Assembly (NCBI GenBank): GCA_040505895.1
Contig: JBEVXU010000012.1
Location: 186,001 to 250,000, forward strand
Length of the DNA stretch: 64,000 nt
Reading direction: 5' to 3'
Source of the DNA: Vondammii sp040505895
GTDB taxonomy: Bacteria; Pseudomonadota; Gammaproteobacteria; Chromatiales; Chromatiaceae
The notes under the pieces were generated by a model. It ran no database searches. It had not been told where the DNA came from and saw only the letters and a program-made list of their open reading frames with translations. Made by a program: the position numbers and the translations under genes. Below, one piece after another: positions 53,034-61,495 of this stretch. The first letter of the stretch is position 1. Every line of letters starts with the position of its first letter.

Positions 53034-54206
53034 ATGTCGGATACATTGATGGCCACCTACAAGCAGCTGCCGGTCAGTTTCCAGCGGGGCGAAGGCGCCT
53101 GGTTGTGGGATGACAACGGCAAACGCTACCTAGACGCCCTCTCCGGCATCGCCGTCTGTGGCCTTGGCCATGCCCACCCGGCCGTCACGGAAGCACTCTG
53201 TCGGCAATCAGGGGAGCTGATCCACACCTCCAACCTCTACAACATCACCCTTCAGGAGCAGCTGAGCGAGAAGCTGATGGCGCTCTCCGGCATGGAGCGG
53301 GCCTTCTTTGCCAACTCCGGCGCAGAGGCAAACGAGGCGGCAATCAAAATCGCCCGGCTTCACGGCCATAACAGAGGAATAGAGAACCCTGCCATCATTG
53401 TCATGGAGAACAGCTTTCATGGGCGCACCCTGGCGACCCTGTCAGCCACCGGCAACCGTAAGGCTCAGGCAGGCTTTGAACCCCTGGTACAGGGTTTTAT
53501 CCGCGCCCCTTACAACGATATTGAGAGTATCCGCGTCATAGCTGAAAACAACAGTAGCGTGGTAGCCGTTCTGGTTGAGCCGATCCAGGGAGAGGGTGGT
53601 ATCAACATCCCTGCCGACAACTATCTCAATCAGTTGCGGGAGCTGTGCGATACCAACGACTGGTTACTAATGCTGGATGAGATCCAGACCGGCATGGGGC
53701 GTAGCGGCAGAGCGTTTGCCCACCAGTATAACGGCATACTCCCTGACGTAATGTCGCTGGCAAAAGGACTGGCCAACGGTGTACCTATTGGCGCCTGTCT
53801 TGCCAGAGGTGCGGCGGCCGAGACCTTTGCCCCCGGTAACCACGGCTCCACCTTTGGCGGCAACCCGCTGGCCTGCGCCGCAGCCCTGGCAGTAATCGAC
53901 ACTATCGAGCAGGAGCAACTGACTGAAAGGGCGGAGGCTCTGGGTGCAAAACTGCTCGCCGATTTTGCCGACGGTCTCTCCGGGGTCGACGGCATCGAAG
54001 AGATCCGTGGCAGAGGGCTGTTGATCGGTATCGAACTCGACCGCCCCTGTGGTGAGTTGGTTGGCCAAGCGCTGGAGCAGGGCCTGTTGATCAACGTAGC
54101 TGCAGAGAAGACCATCCGGTTGCTGCCGCCGCTGACGCTGAGCGACAGTGAGGCTACTCAGTTGGTGGAGATACTCACCGCCCTGATTAAAAACTTTATC
54201 GATTGA
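53034..54206 (+). CDS. argD: acetylornithine aminotransferase
   Basis: A class III PLP aminotransferase of arginine synthesis that may also act on succinyl-diaminopimelate. The ATG at 53034 has GGAGGA seven bases upstream, so I prefer it to the longer frame; the protein has 390 residues. Motifs: GIAVCGLGHAHPAVTEAL near 38, FANSGAEANEAAIKIAR near 95, LMLDEIQTGMGRSGRAFAHQ near 208, and the PLP lysine in SLAKGLANGVPIGACLARG near 240. argF follows after 31 bp. Confidence 0.95.
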   Translation: MSDTLMATYKQLPVSFQRGEGAWLWDDNGKRYLDALSGIAVCGLGHAHPAVTEALCRQSGELIHTSNLYNITLQEQLSEKLMALSGMERAFFANSGAEANEAAIKIARLHGHNRGIENPAIIVMENSFHGRTLATLSATGNRKAQAGFEPLVQGFIRAPYNDIESIRVIAENNSSVVAVLVEPIQGEGGINIPADNYLNQLRELCDTNDWLLMLDEIQTGMGRSGRAFAHQYNGILPDVMSLAKGLANGVPIGACLARGAAAETFAPGNHGSTFGGNPLACAAALAVIDTIEQEQLTERAEALGAKLLADFADGLSGVDGIEEIRGRGLLIGIELDRPCGELVGQALEQGLLINVAAEKTIRLLPPLTLSDSEATQLVEILTALIKNFID

Positions 54207-54237
54207 TCAGTGACTTGATCAGACAGGTAGGGACTCA

Positions 54238-55161
54238 ATGACAAATAACAACAGCAAATCACCAAAACACTTTCTGTCACTGCTGGACCTCACGGGTGAT
54301 GAATTTCGCGCTCTGATCGCACGGGCCGGGGAGCTCAAGCGCATGGTCCACGCCGGTGAGCGGCATGAACCCCTCAAAGGGCTTACCCTGGGGATGATAT
54401 TTGAGAAGTCATCCACCCGCACCCGTATCTCCTTCGAGACCGGCATGACTCAACTGGGCGGACATGCCATCTTCCTCTCCTCCCGAGATACCCAGTTGGG
54501 TAGAGGCGAACCGATAGAGGATAGCGCTCGCGTCATGTCGAGAATGGTTGACTGTGTCATGATCCGCACTTTTGCCCATGACACTGTCGAGCGTTTTGCA
54601 GAGCACTCCCAGGTACCCGTGATCAATGGCCTAACTGATCTGCTCCACCCCTGCCAACTACTGGCGGACATGCAGACCTACTTTGAACACCGCGGTGATA
54701 TCGCCGGAAAAAAAGTGGTCTGGGTTGGTGACGGTAACAACATGTCTCACTCCTACATCAACGCCGCCCGTCTGCTCGGTTTCTCGCTGACCATCGCCTG
54801 TCCTGAGGGTTATGATCCTGATGCCGATATTCTCTCCTCCGCCGGAGACTGCTGCAGTATCGTTCGTGACCCGATGGCTGCCGCAGAGGGTGCCGACCTG
54901 GTGGTGACCGACGTCTGGGCGAGCATGGGCCAGGAGGAGGAGCAAGCGCGTCGCATCAAAGCGTTCGCCGGATACCAGGTGAATGATGCACTGATGAGCC
55001 GGGCCAATAGTGATGCGCTATTTATGCACTGCCTGCCCGCCCACCGCGGTGAAGAGGTGAGCGCTTCAGTGATTGACCGCGATGACAGCGTCGTCTGGGA
55101 TGAAGCAGAGAATCGCATGCACGCACAGAAGGCCCTGTTGGAATTACTCCTCTGCAACTGA
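54238..55161 (+). CDS. argF: ornithine carbamoyltransferase
   Basis: It makes citrulline from ornithine and carbamoyl phosphate. At 307 residues it has the carbamoyl-phosphate motif EKSSTRTRISFETGM near 60, HPCQLLADMQTYFEHRG near 140 and FMHCLPAHRGEEVSASVID near 262. It pairs with argD in one operon. A terminator lies downstream after the repeat element. Confidence 0.96.
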   Translation: MTNNNSKSPKHFLSLLDLTGDEFRALIARAGELKRMVHAGERHEPLKGLTLGMIFEKSSTRTRISFETGMTQLGGHAIFLSSRDTQLGRGEPIEDSARVMSRMVDCVMIRTFAHDTVERFAEHSQVPVINGLTDLLHPCQLLADMQTYFEHRGDIAGKKVVWVGDGNNMSHSYINAARLLGFSLTIACPEGYDPDADILSSAGDCCSIVRDPMAAAEGADLVVTDVWASMGQEEEQARRIKAFAGYQVNDALMSRANSDALFMHCLPAHRGEEVSASVIDRDDSVVWDEAENRMHAQKALLELLLCN

Positions 55162-55178
55162 TCCTCGTCACTTCCCTA

Positions 55179-55383
55179 ATAACTCAAGTTTCGGAGTTCA
55201 TTAGCACCCTCTCTCCCAGGGAGAGGGGGATCAATAGGTAACTTATTGATTTAATACACCCTCATCCTAACCTTCTCCCTCGTAGGGAGAAGGGACTGGT
55301 GCTATTACGACACCCTCCTGAGAGGGAGAAGGGGCGGTCTACGCTAGCCTTTTACGTCATCTGAACACCGAAACTTGAGTAAT
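55179..55383. repeat. dispersed palindromic repeat, copy 2
   Basis: The ends ATAACTCAAGTTTCGG (55179-55194) and CCGAAACTTGAGTAAT (55368-55383) are inverted copies with one mismatch. Between them lie three CTCCC/GGGAG hairpins and the 64-bp core at 55231-55295 that also occurs at 22546-22609. The copy near pilC lacks the outer arms, so the core can exist outside this frame. Confidence 0.8.
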
Positions 55384-55390
55384 AAAAAAC

Positions 55391-55414
55391 CGCCGGCTCT
55401 ACCGGCGTTTTTTT
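55391..55414 (+). terminator. intrinsic terminator after argF
   Basis: CGCCGG and CCGGCG form a 6-bp GC stem with a CTCTA loop, followed by seven Ts. An A-run on the other side makes it potentially bidirectional. It would end the argD-argF transcript. Confidence 0.85.
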
Positions 55415-55495
55415 ATGCCTGAGCCCAACAGAATCCACTAATAGTCAAATACACTGTAAAACTTCAGCTGCTTGCATGCTACAGAATAAAGGCAG

Positions 55496-55544
55496 AGTAT
55501 TGGTGATCTGAGTCAACAGAAGGTTGACTCAGATCACCAATACT
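55496..55544. repeat. perfect 22-bp inverted repeat with 5-base loop
   Basis: The arm AGTATTGGTGATCTGAGTCA plus two further bases (55496-55517) is followed by AGAAG and an exact complement (55523-55544). No T tract follows on either strand. It lies 62 bp upstream of the preferred moxR start and could be an operator, an RNA hairpin in the leader or another mobile palindrome. Confidence 0.85.
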
Positions 55545-55605
55545 AAACAAGCCTTTGAGCCCCGTATGTAACCCGCTCACCGGCCACAACAAAAGCAGTA
55601 GCCGT

Positions 55606-56562
55606 ATGAATCCAACTGATCTGAATCCCGTCAGAGAACACCTCGCCTCCCGCGTAATTGGTCAGCACAAACTGATCGAGAGCATGCTGGTCTGCCTCCT
55701 CAGTAATGGTCACCTGCTGGTTGAGGGGATGCCGGGATTAGCCAAAACCACAGCGGTAAAAGCGCTCTCGGAAGCGATTGAGGGTGATTTTCACCGGGTT
55801 CAGTTCACCCCGGACCTACTGCCGTCCGACCTTATCGGCACCGATATCTATCGCCACGAAAAAGGGGAGTTCGAGTTCCGCCACGGCCCCCTGTTTCACA
55901 ACATCCTGCTGGCGGACGAAGTCAACAGGGCACCGGCCAAGGTGCAATCAGCACTCCTTGAGGCGATGGGAGAGTATCAGGTCACCGTTGGTCACCACAC
56001 CTACCCACTGCCCGAGCTGTTTATGGTACTGGCAACCCAGAATCCGATTGAGCAGGAGGGTACCTATCACCTGCCTGAGGCGCAGCTGGACCGCTTTCTC
56101 ATGCAGGTATGGGTGGACTATCCCAACCGCGAAGAGGAGCTGGCGATTCTTGAACTCGACAGCCGGCAGCAGAAAGACACCCCTCCCGCCCCCGCTGAAC
56201 CGTTACCCCAGGCCGATCTGTTCGCCATGCGTCGGGATGTGGCGGATACCTTCCTCGATCCCAAGCTCAACAGCTATATCGTTGACCTGGTGCAGGCCAC
56301 CCGGAACCCTGGTTCCTATGATGACACCCTCGCCCGCTGGTGCCGATTCGGTGCCTCACCCCGCGCCTCCATCGCCCTCGCCCGTTGTGCTCGTGCGCAA
56401 GCTTGGCTGGACGGTGAAAGCTTTGTCTCCCCCGGCCATATTCAGAAGGTAGCTCCAGAAGTGCTGCGCCACCGCGTTCTGCTTACCTTCGAGGCCGAGG
56501 CGGAAGGAGTCACCAACGACCAGTTCGTCGCCCGCCTCCTGGAAATGGTTGCTATTCCTTAG
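55606..56562 (+). CDS. MoxR family AAA+ ATPase
   Basis: An AAA+ chaperone-like ATPase that typically works with VWA proteins encoded beside it. Walker A is VEGMPGLAKTTAVKAL near 40, Walker B is ILLADEVNRAPAKVQSALLE near 95, and the sensor region is LATQNPIEQEGTYHLPEAQL near 130. A TTG at 55555 would add 17 residues but the family pattern begins after the ATG at 55606. It heads a seven-gene operon (moxR to batD) and has weak ribosome-binding sequence. Confidence 0.93.
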   Translation: MNPTDLNPVREHLASRVIGQHKLIESMLVCLLSNGHLLVEGMPGLAKTTAVKALSEAIEGDFHRVQFTPDLLPSDLIGTDIYRHEKGEFEFRHGPLFHNILLADEVNRAPAKVQSALLEAMGEYQVTVGHHTYPLPELFMVLATQNPIEQEGTYHLPEAQLDRFLMQVWVDYPNREEELAILELDSRQQKDTPPAPAEPLPQADLFAMRRDVADTFLDPKLNSYIVDLVQATRNPGSYDDTLARWCRFGASPRASIALARCARAQAWLDGESFVSPGHIQKVAPEVLRHRVLLTFEAEAEGVTNDQFVARLLEMVAIP

Positions 56563-56571
56563 GATCTGGAG

Positions 56572-57492
56572 ATGGCACTACATCCCCGCCTGGACGACCT
56601 ACTGGAGTTACGTCACCAGGCCCATACTCTGGGTCTGGCTTCCCATCATCTGGTCAACTCCAGCTTCAGTGGACTCTATGCATCGCTGTTCAGGGGAACA
56701 GGGCTCAACTTTGAGGAGGTGCGTGAATACCGCGAGGGTGACGATATTCGCAACATGGATTGGAAGGTGACGGCACGTACCAACAGCCCACACCTGAAGA
56801 TTTTTCGTGAGGAGCGGGAACGCAGTGTCGTGCTCTGTGTCGACAAGGGGCCGCACATGGGGTTTGGTACCCGCGGTACCTTTAAATCTATCCAGGCGGC
56901 GAGAGCCGCCGCCCTATTGGGTTGGGCCGCCAACAGCATGAACGACAGGGTCGGCGGACTGCTGTTTGGTGATGCTGCCGACAGGCCTCATCATTTCCGC
57001 CCGACAAAGGAGCGTCGCGCCCTCTGGCGACTACTGAAGGCGCTGTCCGAGCCCGCACTACCGGATGACCGAGAGGGCGACCCCCTGCAACGGGCGCTGC
57101 AGCAGGCTGAAAAAGGGACCACTACCGGCAGCCTGATCTTTGTCATTGCCGACATGAACCGTGACAGCCGCCCTCTGGAGGCACTTTTTGGCCGCATCTG
57201 CCAGCGCCACACCCTGGTGCTGATCCCTGTGGACGACCCAAGTGATCGTGAACTACCTGATATCGGCGTCGCCCTGTTCAATGATCCAGAGGGTAATCTG
57301 GTTGAGGTGGATACGGCTAATTCCGAGGGACGTCGCGCTTACAGCGACGCCTGGCTCGCCAACCGCCACACCCTCCAGGGCACCGCCAACCGACTCGGTA
57401 TTCCGCTGATTCCTGTTTCAACAGACCGAGATGTCCACGACGCCCTGATGCTCGGCATGCGCTCCAATGCCCATACTCGGGTGCTGCGCTGA
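56572..57492 (+). CDS. DUF58 domain protein
   Basis: A 306-residue protein with the DUF58 signature FEEVREYREGDDIRNMDWKV near 45 and a VWA-like core that follows it (VVLCVDKGPHMGFG near 86). DUF58 genes nearly always follow moxR and the pair is thought to assist maturation of envelope or metal enzymes. It is 9 bp from moxR and shares one base with the next gene. Confidence 0.9.
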   Translation: MALHPRLDDLLELRHQAHTLGLASHHLVNSSFSGLYASLFRGTGLNFEEVREYREGDDIRNMDWKVTARTNSPHLKIFREERERSVVLCVDKGPHMGFGTRGTFKSIQAARAAALLGWAANSMNDRVGGLLFGDAADRPHHFRPTKERRALWRLLKALSEPALPDDREGDPLQRALQQAEKGTTTGSLIFVIADMNRDSRPLEALFGRICQRHTLVLIPVDDPSDRELPDIGVALFNDPEGNLVEVDTANSEGRRAYSDAWLANRHTLQGTANRLGIPLIPVSTDRDVHDALMLGMRSNAHTRVLR

Positions 57493-58040
57493 TGACATCA
57501 GGAGTAACAGAGGGGATGAATGAGAGCGCAAGAGGTGCGCTGAGAGACATTCATGGTCTCGACTCCATCTCCTGGTGGCCTCTGACGACCGAGATGTGGC
57601 TTGCTGTCGCACTCACCTCTATCGCTACTGCCATCCTCTTCCTATGGATCTACCGCTTGTTTCGCTACCCTCCGGGCAGCTGGCGCAGCGAAGCGAGAAA
57701 AGCACTACACCAGCTACAGCGCAACGCCTCACGACAATCATCAAAGAAGAGTGCCGGCGAACTCTCTCTGCTGCTACGCCGCATCGCCATGGCCCGCTTT
57801 GGGCGTGCCGGCCAAGCGAGTCTGGAGGGTGAATCCTGGTTGCAATGGCTGACCGATACAGACCCCAACAGTTTTGATTGGCAAGAGAAGGGAAGGATAC
57901 TGATCACCCTACCCTATGCCCCCGACGGTACAGAGACCGATGCCCAGACCCTGCGACAGTTGATCAGAGCCACGATCGATCTGGTCAGTAACGCCCGAGA
58001 CAAGGTGTCTCCAAAAGTTCAGCGGGGGCAACATGTTTGA
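57492..58040 (+). CDS. DUF4381 membrane protein
   Basis: A 182-residue protein with one membrane segment near 38-57 and the post-membrane pattern PPGSWRSEARKALHQL, which places it in DUF4381. Position between DUF58 and BatA is the standard one. The ATG shares its A with the preceding TGA, and its end overlaps batA by 8 bp. Function in the complex is unknown. Confidence 0.82.
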   Translation: MTSGVTEGMNESARGALRDIHGLDSISWWPLTTEMWLAVALTSIATAILFLWIYRLFRYPPGSWRSEARKALHQLQRNASRQSSKKSAGELSLLLRRIAMARFGRAGQASLEGESWLQWLTDTDPNSFDWQEKGRILITLPYAPDGTETDAQTLRQLIRATIDLVSNARDKVSPKVQRGQHV

Positions 58041-59079
58041 GTTCCACTGGCCCTGGCTGGCACTACTGCTGCCGTTGCCACTGCTGGCGCGGTTGCTCTG
58101 GCCCCGTTTTGTTGACCCGTCACAGTCACAACCGATAGAGGGTCACAGAACCACCCTGCTACACCCCTCCATCAAGCGGCTGCAGGAGAGCTTCAGCGGT
58201 CGACGGCAGGGGATCAACTTAAACGGACGTCTCCGCCCACTGCTACTGACACTACTCTGGTGCACCCTGACTCTGGCACTGATGCGCCCCCAGTGGTTAC
58301 AGCCCCATAGCGAAATGAGAAGCGAAGGCTACGACCTGATGTTGGCAGTGGATAGCTCCCGCTCAATGACCGCCCTAGATTTCAGCCGCAAGGACCAGCC
58401 GGTGAGTCGTATGGCCGTGGTCAAAGGCGTCATGACACAGTTCATCCAAAATCGAGGAGGTGACCGTGTCGGATTGATCATCTTCGGTAATCAGGCTTTT
58501 GTTCAATCCCCCCTGACCTTTGATCTGGATGCCGTAGCCGGGATCCTGGACACAGTCTCTCCCGGTATGGCCGGCGATGCCACCGCCATGGGTGATGCCA
58601 TCGGCCTCAGCGTAAAAAAACTACGTGAACGCCCTGAGGGTTCCCGTGTACTGCTGCTGGTAACCGACGGTGAAAATACCGCCGGTCTGATCCCTCCTCT
58701 GGAGGCGGCACAACTGGCGGCAAGAGAGGGGGTACGCATCTATACCATCGGCGTCGGCAGCAATAAGAGCAGCGTTATGATCCGTGGTACAGATGGCAGG
58801 TACCGTGAAGAAGCCGAGATCGGCATGGATGAGAAAACCCTGAAAAGGATAGCCGAACAGACCGGCGGCGCCTATTTCCGCGCCACCAATACCGACGCCC
58901 TGGAAAAAATCTACCAACACATCAACACACTGGAGAAGAGCGAGGCGGAAACTCGCACAGTTCTTATCCCCACCCCGCTCTACCGCTGGCCACTGGCTGG
59001 TGCACTGTTGACCCTGCTGCTGCTTGGACTCTTCCCCGAGGGTCGTATGCGTCTACCCAAGGCAATCAATAATGGCTGA
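58033..59079 (+). CDS. batA: VWA domain protein BatA
   Basis: A 348-residue membrane VWA protein: N-terminal hydrophobic segments (about 5-20 and 65-85), then the MIDAS motif LAVDSSRSMTALDF near 104, then LVTDGENTAGLIPPLEAA near 213 and a C-terminal membrane segment near 315-335. BatA with BatB-E was linked to aerotolerance in Bacteroides; the role in this organism is inferred. It overlaps batB by 8 bp. Confidence 0.9.
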   Translation: MFEFHWPWLALLLPLPLLARLLWPRFVDPSQSQPIEGHRTTLLHPSIKRLQESFSGRRQGINLNGRLRPLLLTLLWCTLTLALMRPQWLQPHSEMRSEGYDLMLAVDSSRSMTALDFSRKDQPVSRMAVVKGVMTQFIQNRGGDRVGLIIFGNQAFVQSPLTFDLDAVAGILDTVSPGMAGDATAMGDAIGLSVKKLRERPEGSRVLLLVTDGENTAGLIPPLEAAQLAAREGVRIYTIGVGSNKSSVMIRGTDGRYREEAEIGMDEKTLKRIAEQTGGAYFRATNTDALEKIYQHINTLEKSEAETRTVLIPTPLYRWPLAGALLTLLLLGLFPEGRMRLPKAINNG

Positions 59080-60094
59080 GTTCGGTTTTCACTTTGCCTC
59101 ACCCTGGTGGCTGGGACTATTGGTACTGATCCTGCCGGTCGGCATCTGGCTCAAAAATAGCCGAAGCCACGGCAGAATCGCCCGTATGAGCCGTTATGCC
59201 GACCCACATCTGCTGCCGCACCTCACCGGCAGTCGGGAGCTTGAAGGCAAGGAGCGCTGGCGCGGCTTTGCCCTGTGGGCACTTCTCTGGGGCCTACTGG
59301 TGATTGCCATGGCGGGGCCACGCTGGGACTACACACGTATATCGCTCTTCACCCCAGGGGCCAACCTGATCATTCTGCTCGACATCTCCCGTTCGATGGC
59401 CGTCACCGATGTCGCACCTTCCCGCCTTACCCGTGCCCGCCAGGAGATCGAAGATCTGATCGACCAAAACAGCGGGCTGCGGATCGGCCTGATCGCCTTT
59501 GCCTCAGTTGCTCATGTGCTTACGCCGGTTACTGAGGATACCCAGAGTCTGCGCAAACTACTGCCGGCGATCTCCACTGATCTGGTACGACTCCAGGGTA
59601 GCCGCCTAAGTGAAGCAGTGGCACGCGCCCGCACCCTGCTTGCCGGCCAGCCGGAGAAGAGCCGCAACAGCATTCTGCTGATCTCCGACGGTGACTTTGC
59701 CGATAGCGAACTGGACGCGGAGATAAACGCACTGGCCAGGGAGGGGATACCCCTCCACGTCCTTGGTATCGGCACACCCGGCGGTGGCCCGGTAGCGGGA
59801 ATGAATGAACAGTTTTTTCACGATGCCAAAGGTCAGGTTGTTGAATCGAGGCTGGATAGTGAGGGGCTGATGCAGCTGGCAGAGCTGACTGGCGGCAGTT
59901 ATCAAACCGCAGATTTCCGTGCTGACGATAGCCGTAGAATCCTGCAACTTGCAGCGACCGGCAGCAGAACCGATGGCGCTGCAGAAGGCCAGACAAAAGT
60001 CTGGAATGAGCGCTTCTTCTGGTTACTCATTCCCGTCTTGCTGATACTACTACCCCTATTCAGAAAATCCCGTGTATGGGAGAAGAGGCAGTGA
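59072..60094 (+). CDS. batB: VWA domain protein BatB
   Basis: A 340-residue protein similar in plan to BatA: membrane segments near 10-27 and 65-85, MIDAS LLDISRSMAVTDV near 103, LLISDGDFADSELDAEI near 205, and a C-terminal membrane segment near 312-330. The ATG at 59072 lies 8 bp inside the end of batA; the longer open frame has no support. The stop overlaps the GTG of the next gene. Confidence 0.9.
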   Translation: MAEFGFHFASPWWLGLLVLILPVGIWLKNSRSHGRIARMSRYADPHLLPHLTGSRELEGKERWRGFALWALLWGLLVIAMAGPRWDYTRISLFTPGANLIILLDISRSMAVTDVAPSRLTRARQEIEDLIDQNSGLRIGLIAFASVAHVLTPVTEDTQSLRKLLPAISTDLVRLQGSRLSEAVARARTLLAGQPEKSRNSILLISDGDFADSELDAEINALAREGIPLHVLGIGTPGGGPVAGMNEQFFHDAKGQVVESRLDSEGLMQLAELTGGSYQTADFRADDSRRILQLAATGSRTDGAAEGQTKVWNERFFWLLIPVLLILLPLFRKSRVWEKRQ

Positions 60095-61495
60095 AAAAAC
60101 GTCTCCTGATCACCTTTTCAACACTCCTTCTTGTGCTTGTATTCAGTTCAGCATGGGGCAACCGTTTTGCCAACAGCGAGCAGCAAGCTGAAGAGCTGTT
60201 CAATCAAGGCGCCTTTGCTGAGGCCGCAACAGCATTCCGGGACCCCTACCGGCGCGGTGTCGCACTCTATCGTCAAGGCGATTACCCGCAAGCAGCCACT
60301 GCCTTTGAACAGGTTGAGAGGAGCGAAGTGATTCAAGACGCCCGCTACAATCTGGGCAACAGCCGCTTTATGCAGAAAGATTACGAAGGTGCTATCAGAG
60401 CCTACGATAGCGTGCTTCAGCAAGAGCCGGTTCACGCCGACGCCAATTACAACCGCGGGCTTTCAAAGGCACTGCTTGCAGAGACTGACCCTGAAACGGC
60501 TGCACGCATGGAAGAGGAGAAGAGAGAAGAGAAAGAAAAGAAAGAGAAGGAGGAGGAAGAGCAGGAAGGCGACAAGAAAGAGGAGGAGAAGGAGCAAGAA
60601 GGCGATAAGAAAGAGGAGGAGCAGGAGCAGGAAGGCGACAAGAAAGAGGAGGAGCAGGAGCAGGCAGGCGATAAGAAAGAGGAAGAGCAAGAGCAGGCAG
60701 GCGATAAGAAAGAGGAAGAGCAGGAGCAGGCGGGCGATAAGAAAGAGGAAGAGCAGGAGCAGGCGGGTGATAAGAAAGAGGAAGAGCAGGAGCAGGCGGG
60801 CGATAAGAAAGAGGAAGAGCAGCAGCAGGCAGGCGATAAGAAAGAGGAAGAGCAGCAGCAGGCAGGCGATAAGAAAGAGGAAGAGCAGCAGCAGGCAGGC
60901 GATAAGAAAGAGGAAGAGCAGCNNNNNNNNNNNNNNNNNNNNNNNNNNNNNNNNNNNNNNNNNNNNNNNNNNNNNNNNNNNNNNNNNNNNNNNNNNNNNN
61001 NNNNNNNNNNNNNNNNNNNNNNAGCAGGCGGGTGATAAAAAAGAGGAGGAGAAGGAGCAGGCAGGCGATAAGGAAGAAGAGGAGGAGAAGGAGCAGCCGG
61101 GCGATAAGGAGGAAGAGGAGGAGAAGGAGCAGCCGGGCGACAAAGAAGGAGAGGAGACTCAGCCTGAGACCGATAATGTAAAAATGGGCATGATGCCAAG
61201 GCCCGGACAGCTGCCGCCTCCAGGTGAGATGGAGATAGATAAAGAGGGCGTCGATGCCGTCGAAGAGTTTGACCAGCAGGGTGACAGCGCTGACCCGGAA
61301 AACCAGGACCAGAGCAGTGACGGAGAGCCCGAAAAACCTCAGTCAGAAGGGGAAGAGGAGTCACGCATGATGGAGCAGTGGCTTGAACAGATTGAGGGTG
61401 ATCCGGTGCAATTGCTGCGCAACCAGTTCATGCTGGAGGAGCAGCGTTTGATACAGAAAAAGGGCGGAAGCCTCCGTGAATCCAGACCATGGTAG
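60091..61495 (+). CDS. batC: TPR protein BatC with long repeat region, interrupted by an assembly gap
   Basis: It starts with GTG at 60091 in a 4-bp GTGA overlap with batB; a signal-peptide-like VKKRLLITFSTLLLVLVFSS follows. Residues about 25-135 contain TPR units (ARYNLGNSRFMQKDYEGAIR, ADANYNRGLSKALLAETDPE). Then comes an acidic/basic 11-residue repeat (consensus QAGDKKEEEQE, at least 11 units before the gap and four variants after it), then a unique C-terminus ending in EQWLEQIEGDPVQLLRNQFM and a short tail. The N-run shifts the frame by its nominal 100 bases. Joining the two sides directly restores both frame and repeat register, so the frameshift is an assembly artefact. Confidence 0.85.
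60562..61165. repeat. 33-bp tandem repeat inside batC
   Basis: Units of 33 bp encode 11 residues, typically CAGGCGGGCGATAAGAAAGA followed by GGAAGAGCAGGAG. Eleven are seen before the gap; adjacent copies differ by few bases, which suggests recent expansion. After the gap two 36-bp variants add one Glu, and Pro replaces Ala in later units. Confidence 0.92.
60923..61022. other. 100-N assembly gap
   Basis: Exactly 100 Ns, a conventional scaffold filler, lie within the tandem repeat. The true length is unknown and should be a multiple of 33 bp, including possibly zero. Confidence 0.95.

Larger units (their letters stand above)
55162..55605. other. argF-moxR intergenic region
   Basis: The gap of about 440 bp contains, in order, a palindromic repeat (55179-55383), an intrinsic terminator (55391-55414) and a perfect 22-bp hairpin (55496-55544). 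The moxR promoter should lie between 55415 and 55600; I cannot pick out its hexamers. Confidence 0.6.

Noticed and set aside
60923..61022. A true frameshift in batC
   Set aside because: The frame change equals the arbitrary 100-N filler; joining the flanks restores frame and repeat register.
60562..61165. CRISPR-like regular repeat
   Set aside because: Units are contiguous without spacers and keep an open coding frame, so this is a protein repeat.
60447..61364. Long minus-strand frames over batC
   Set aside because: They arise from the 33-bp repeat lacking stops on the opposite strand and consist of Ser/Phe/Leu/Cys reiterations.
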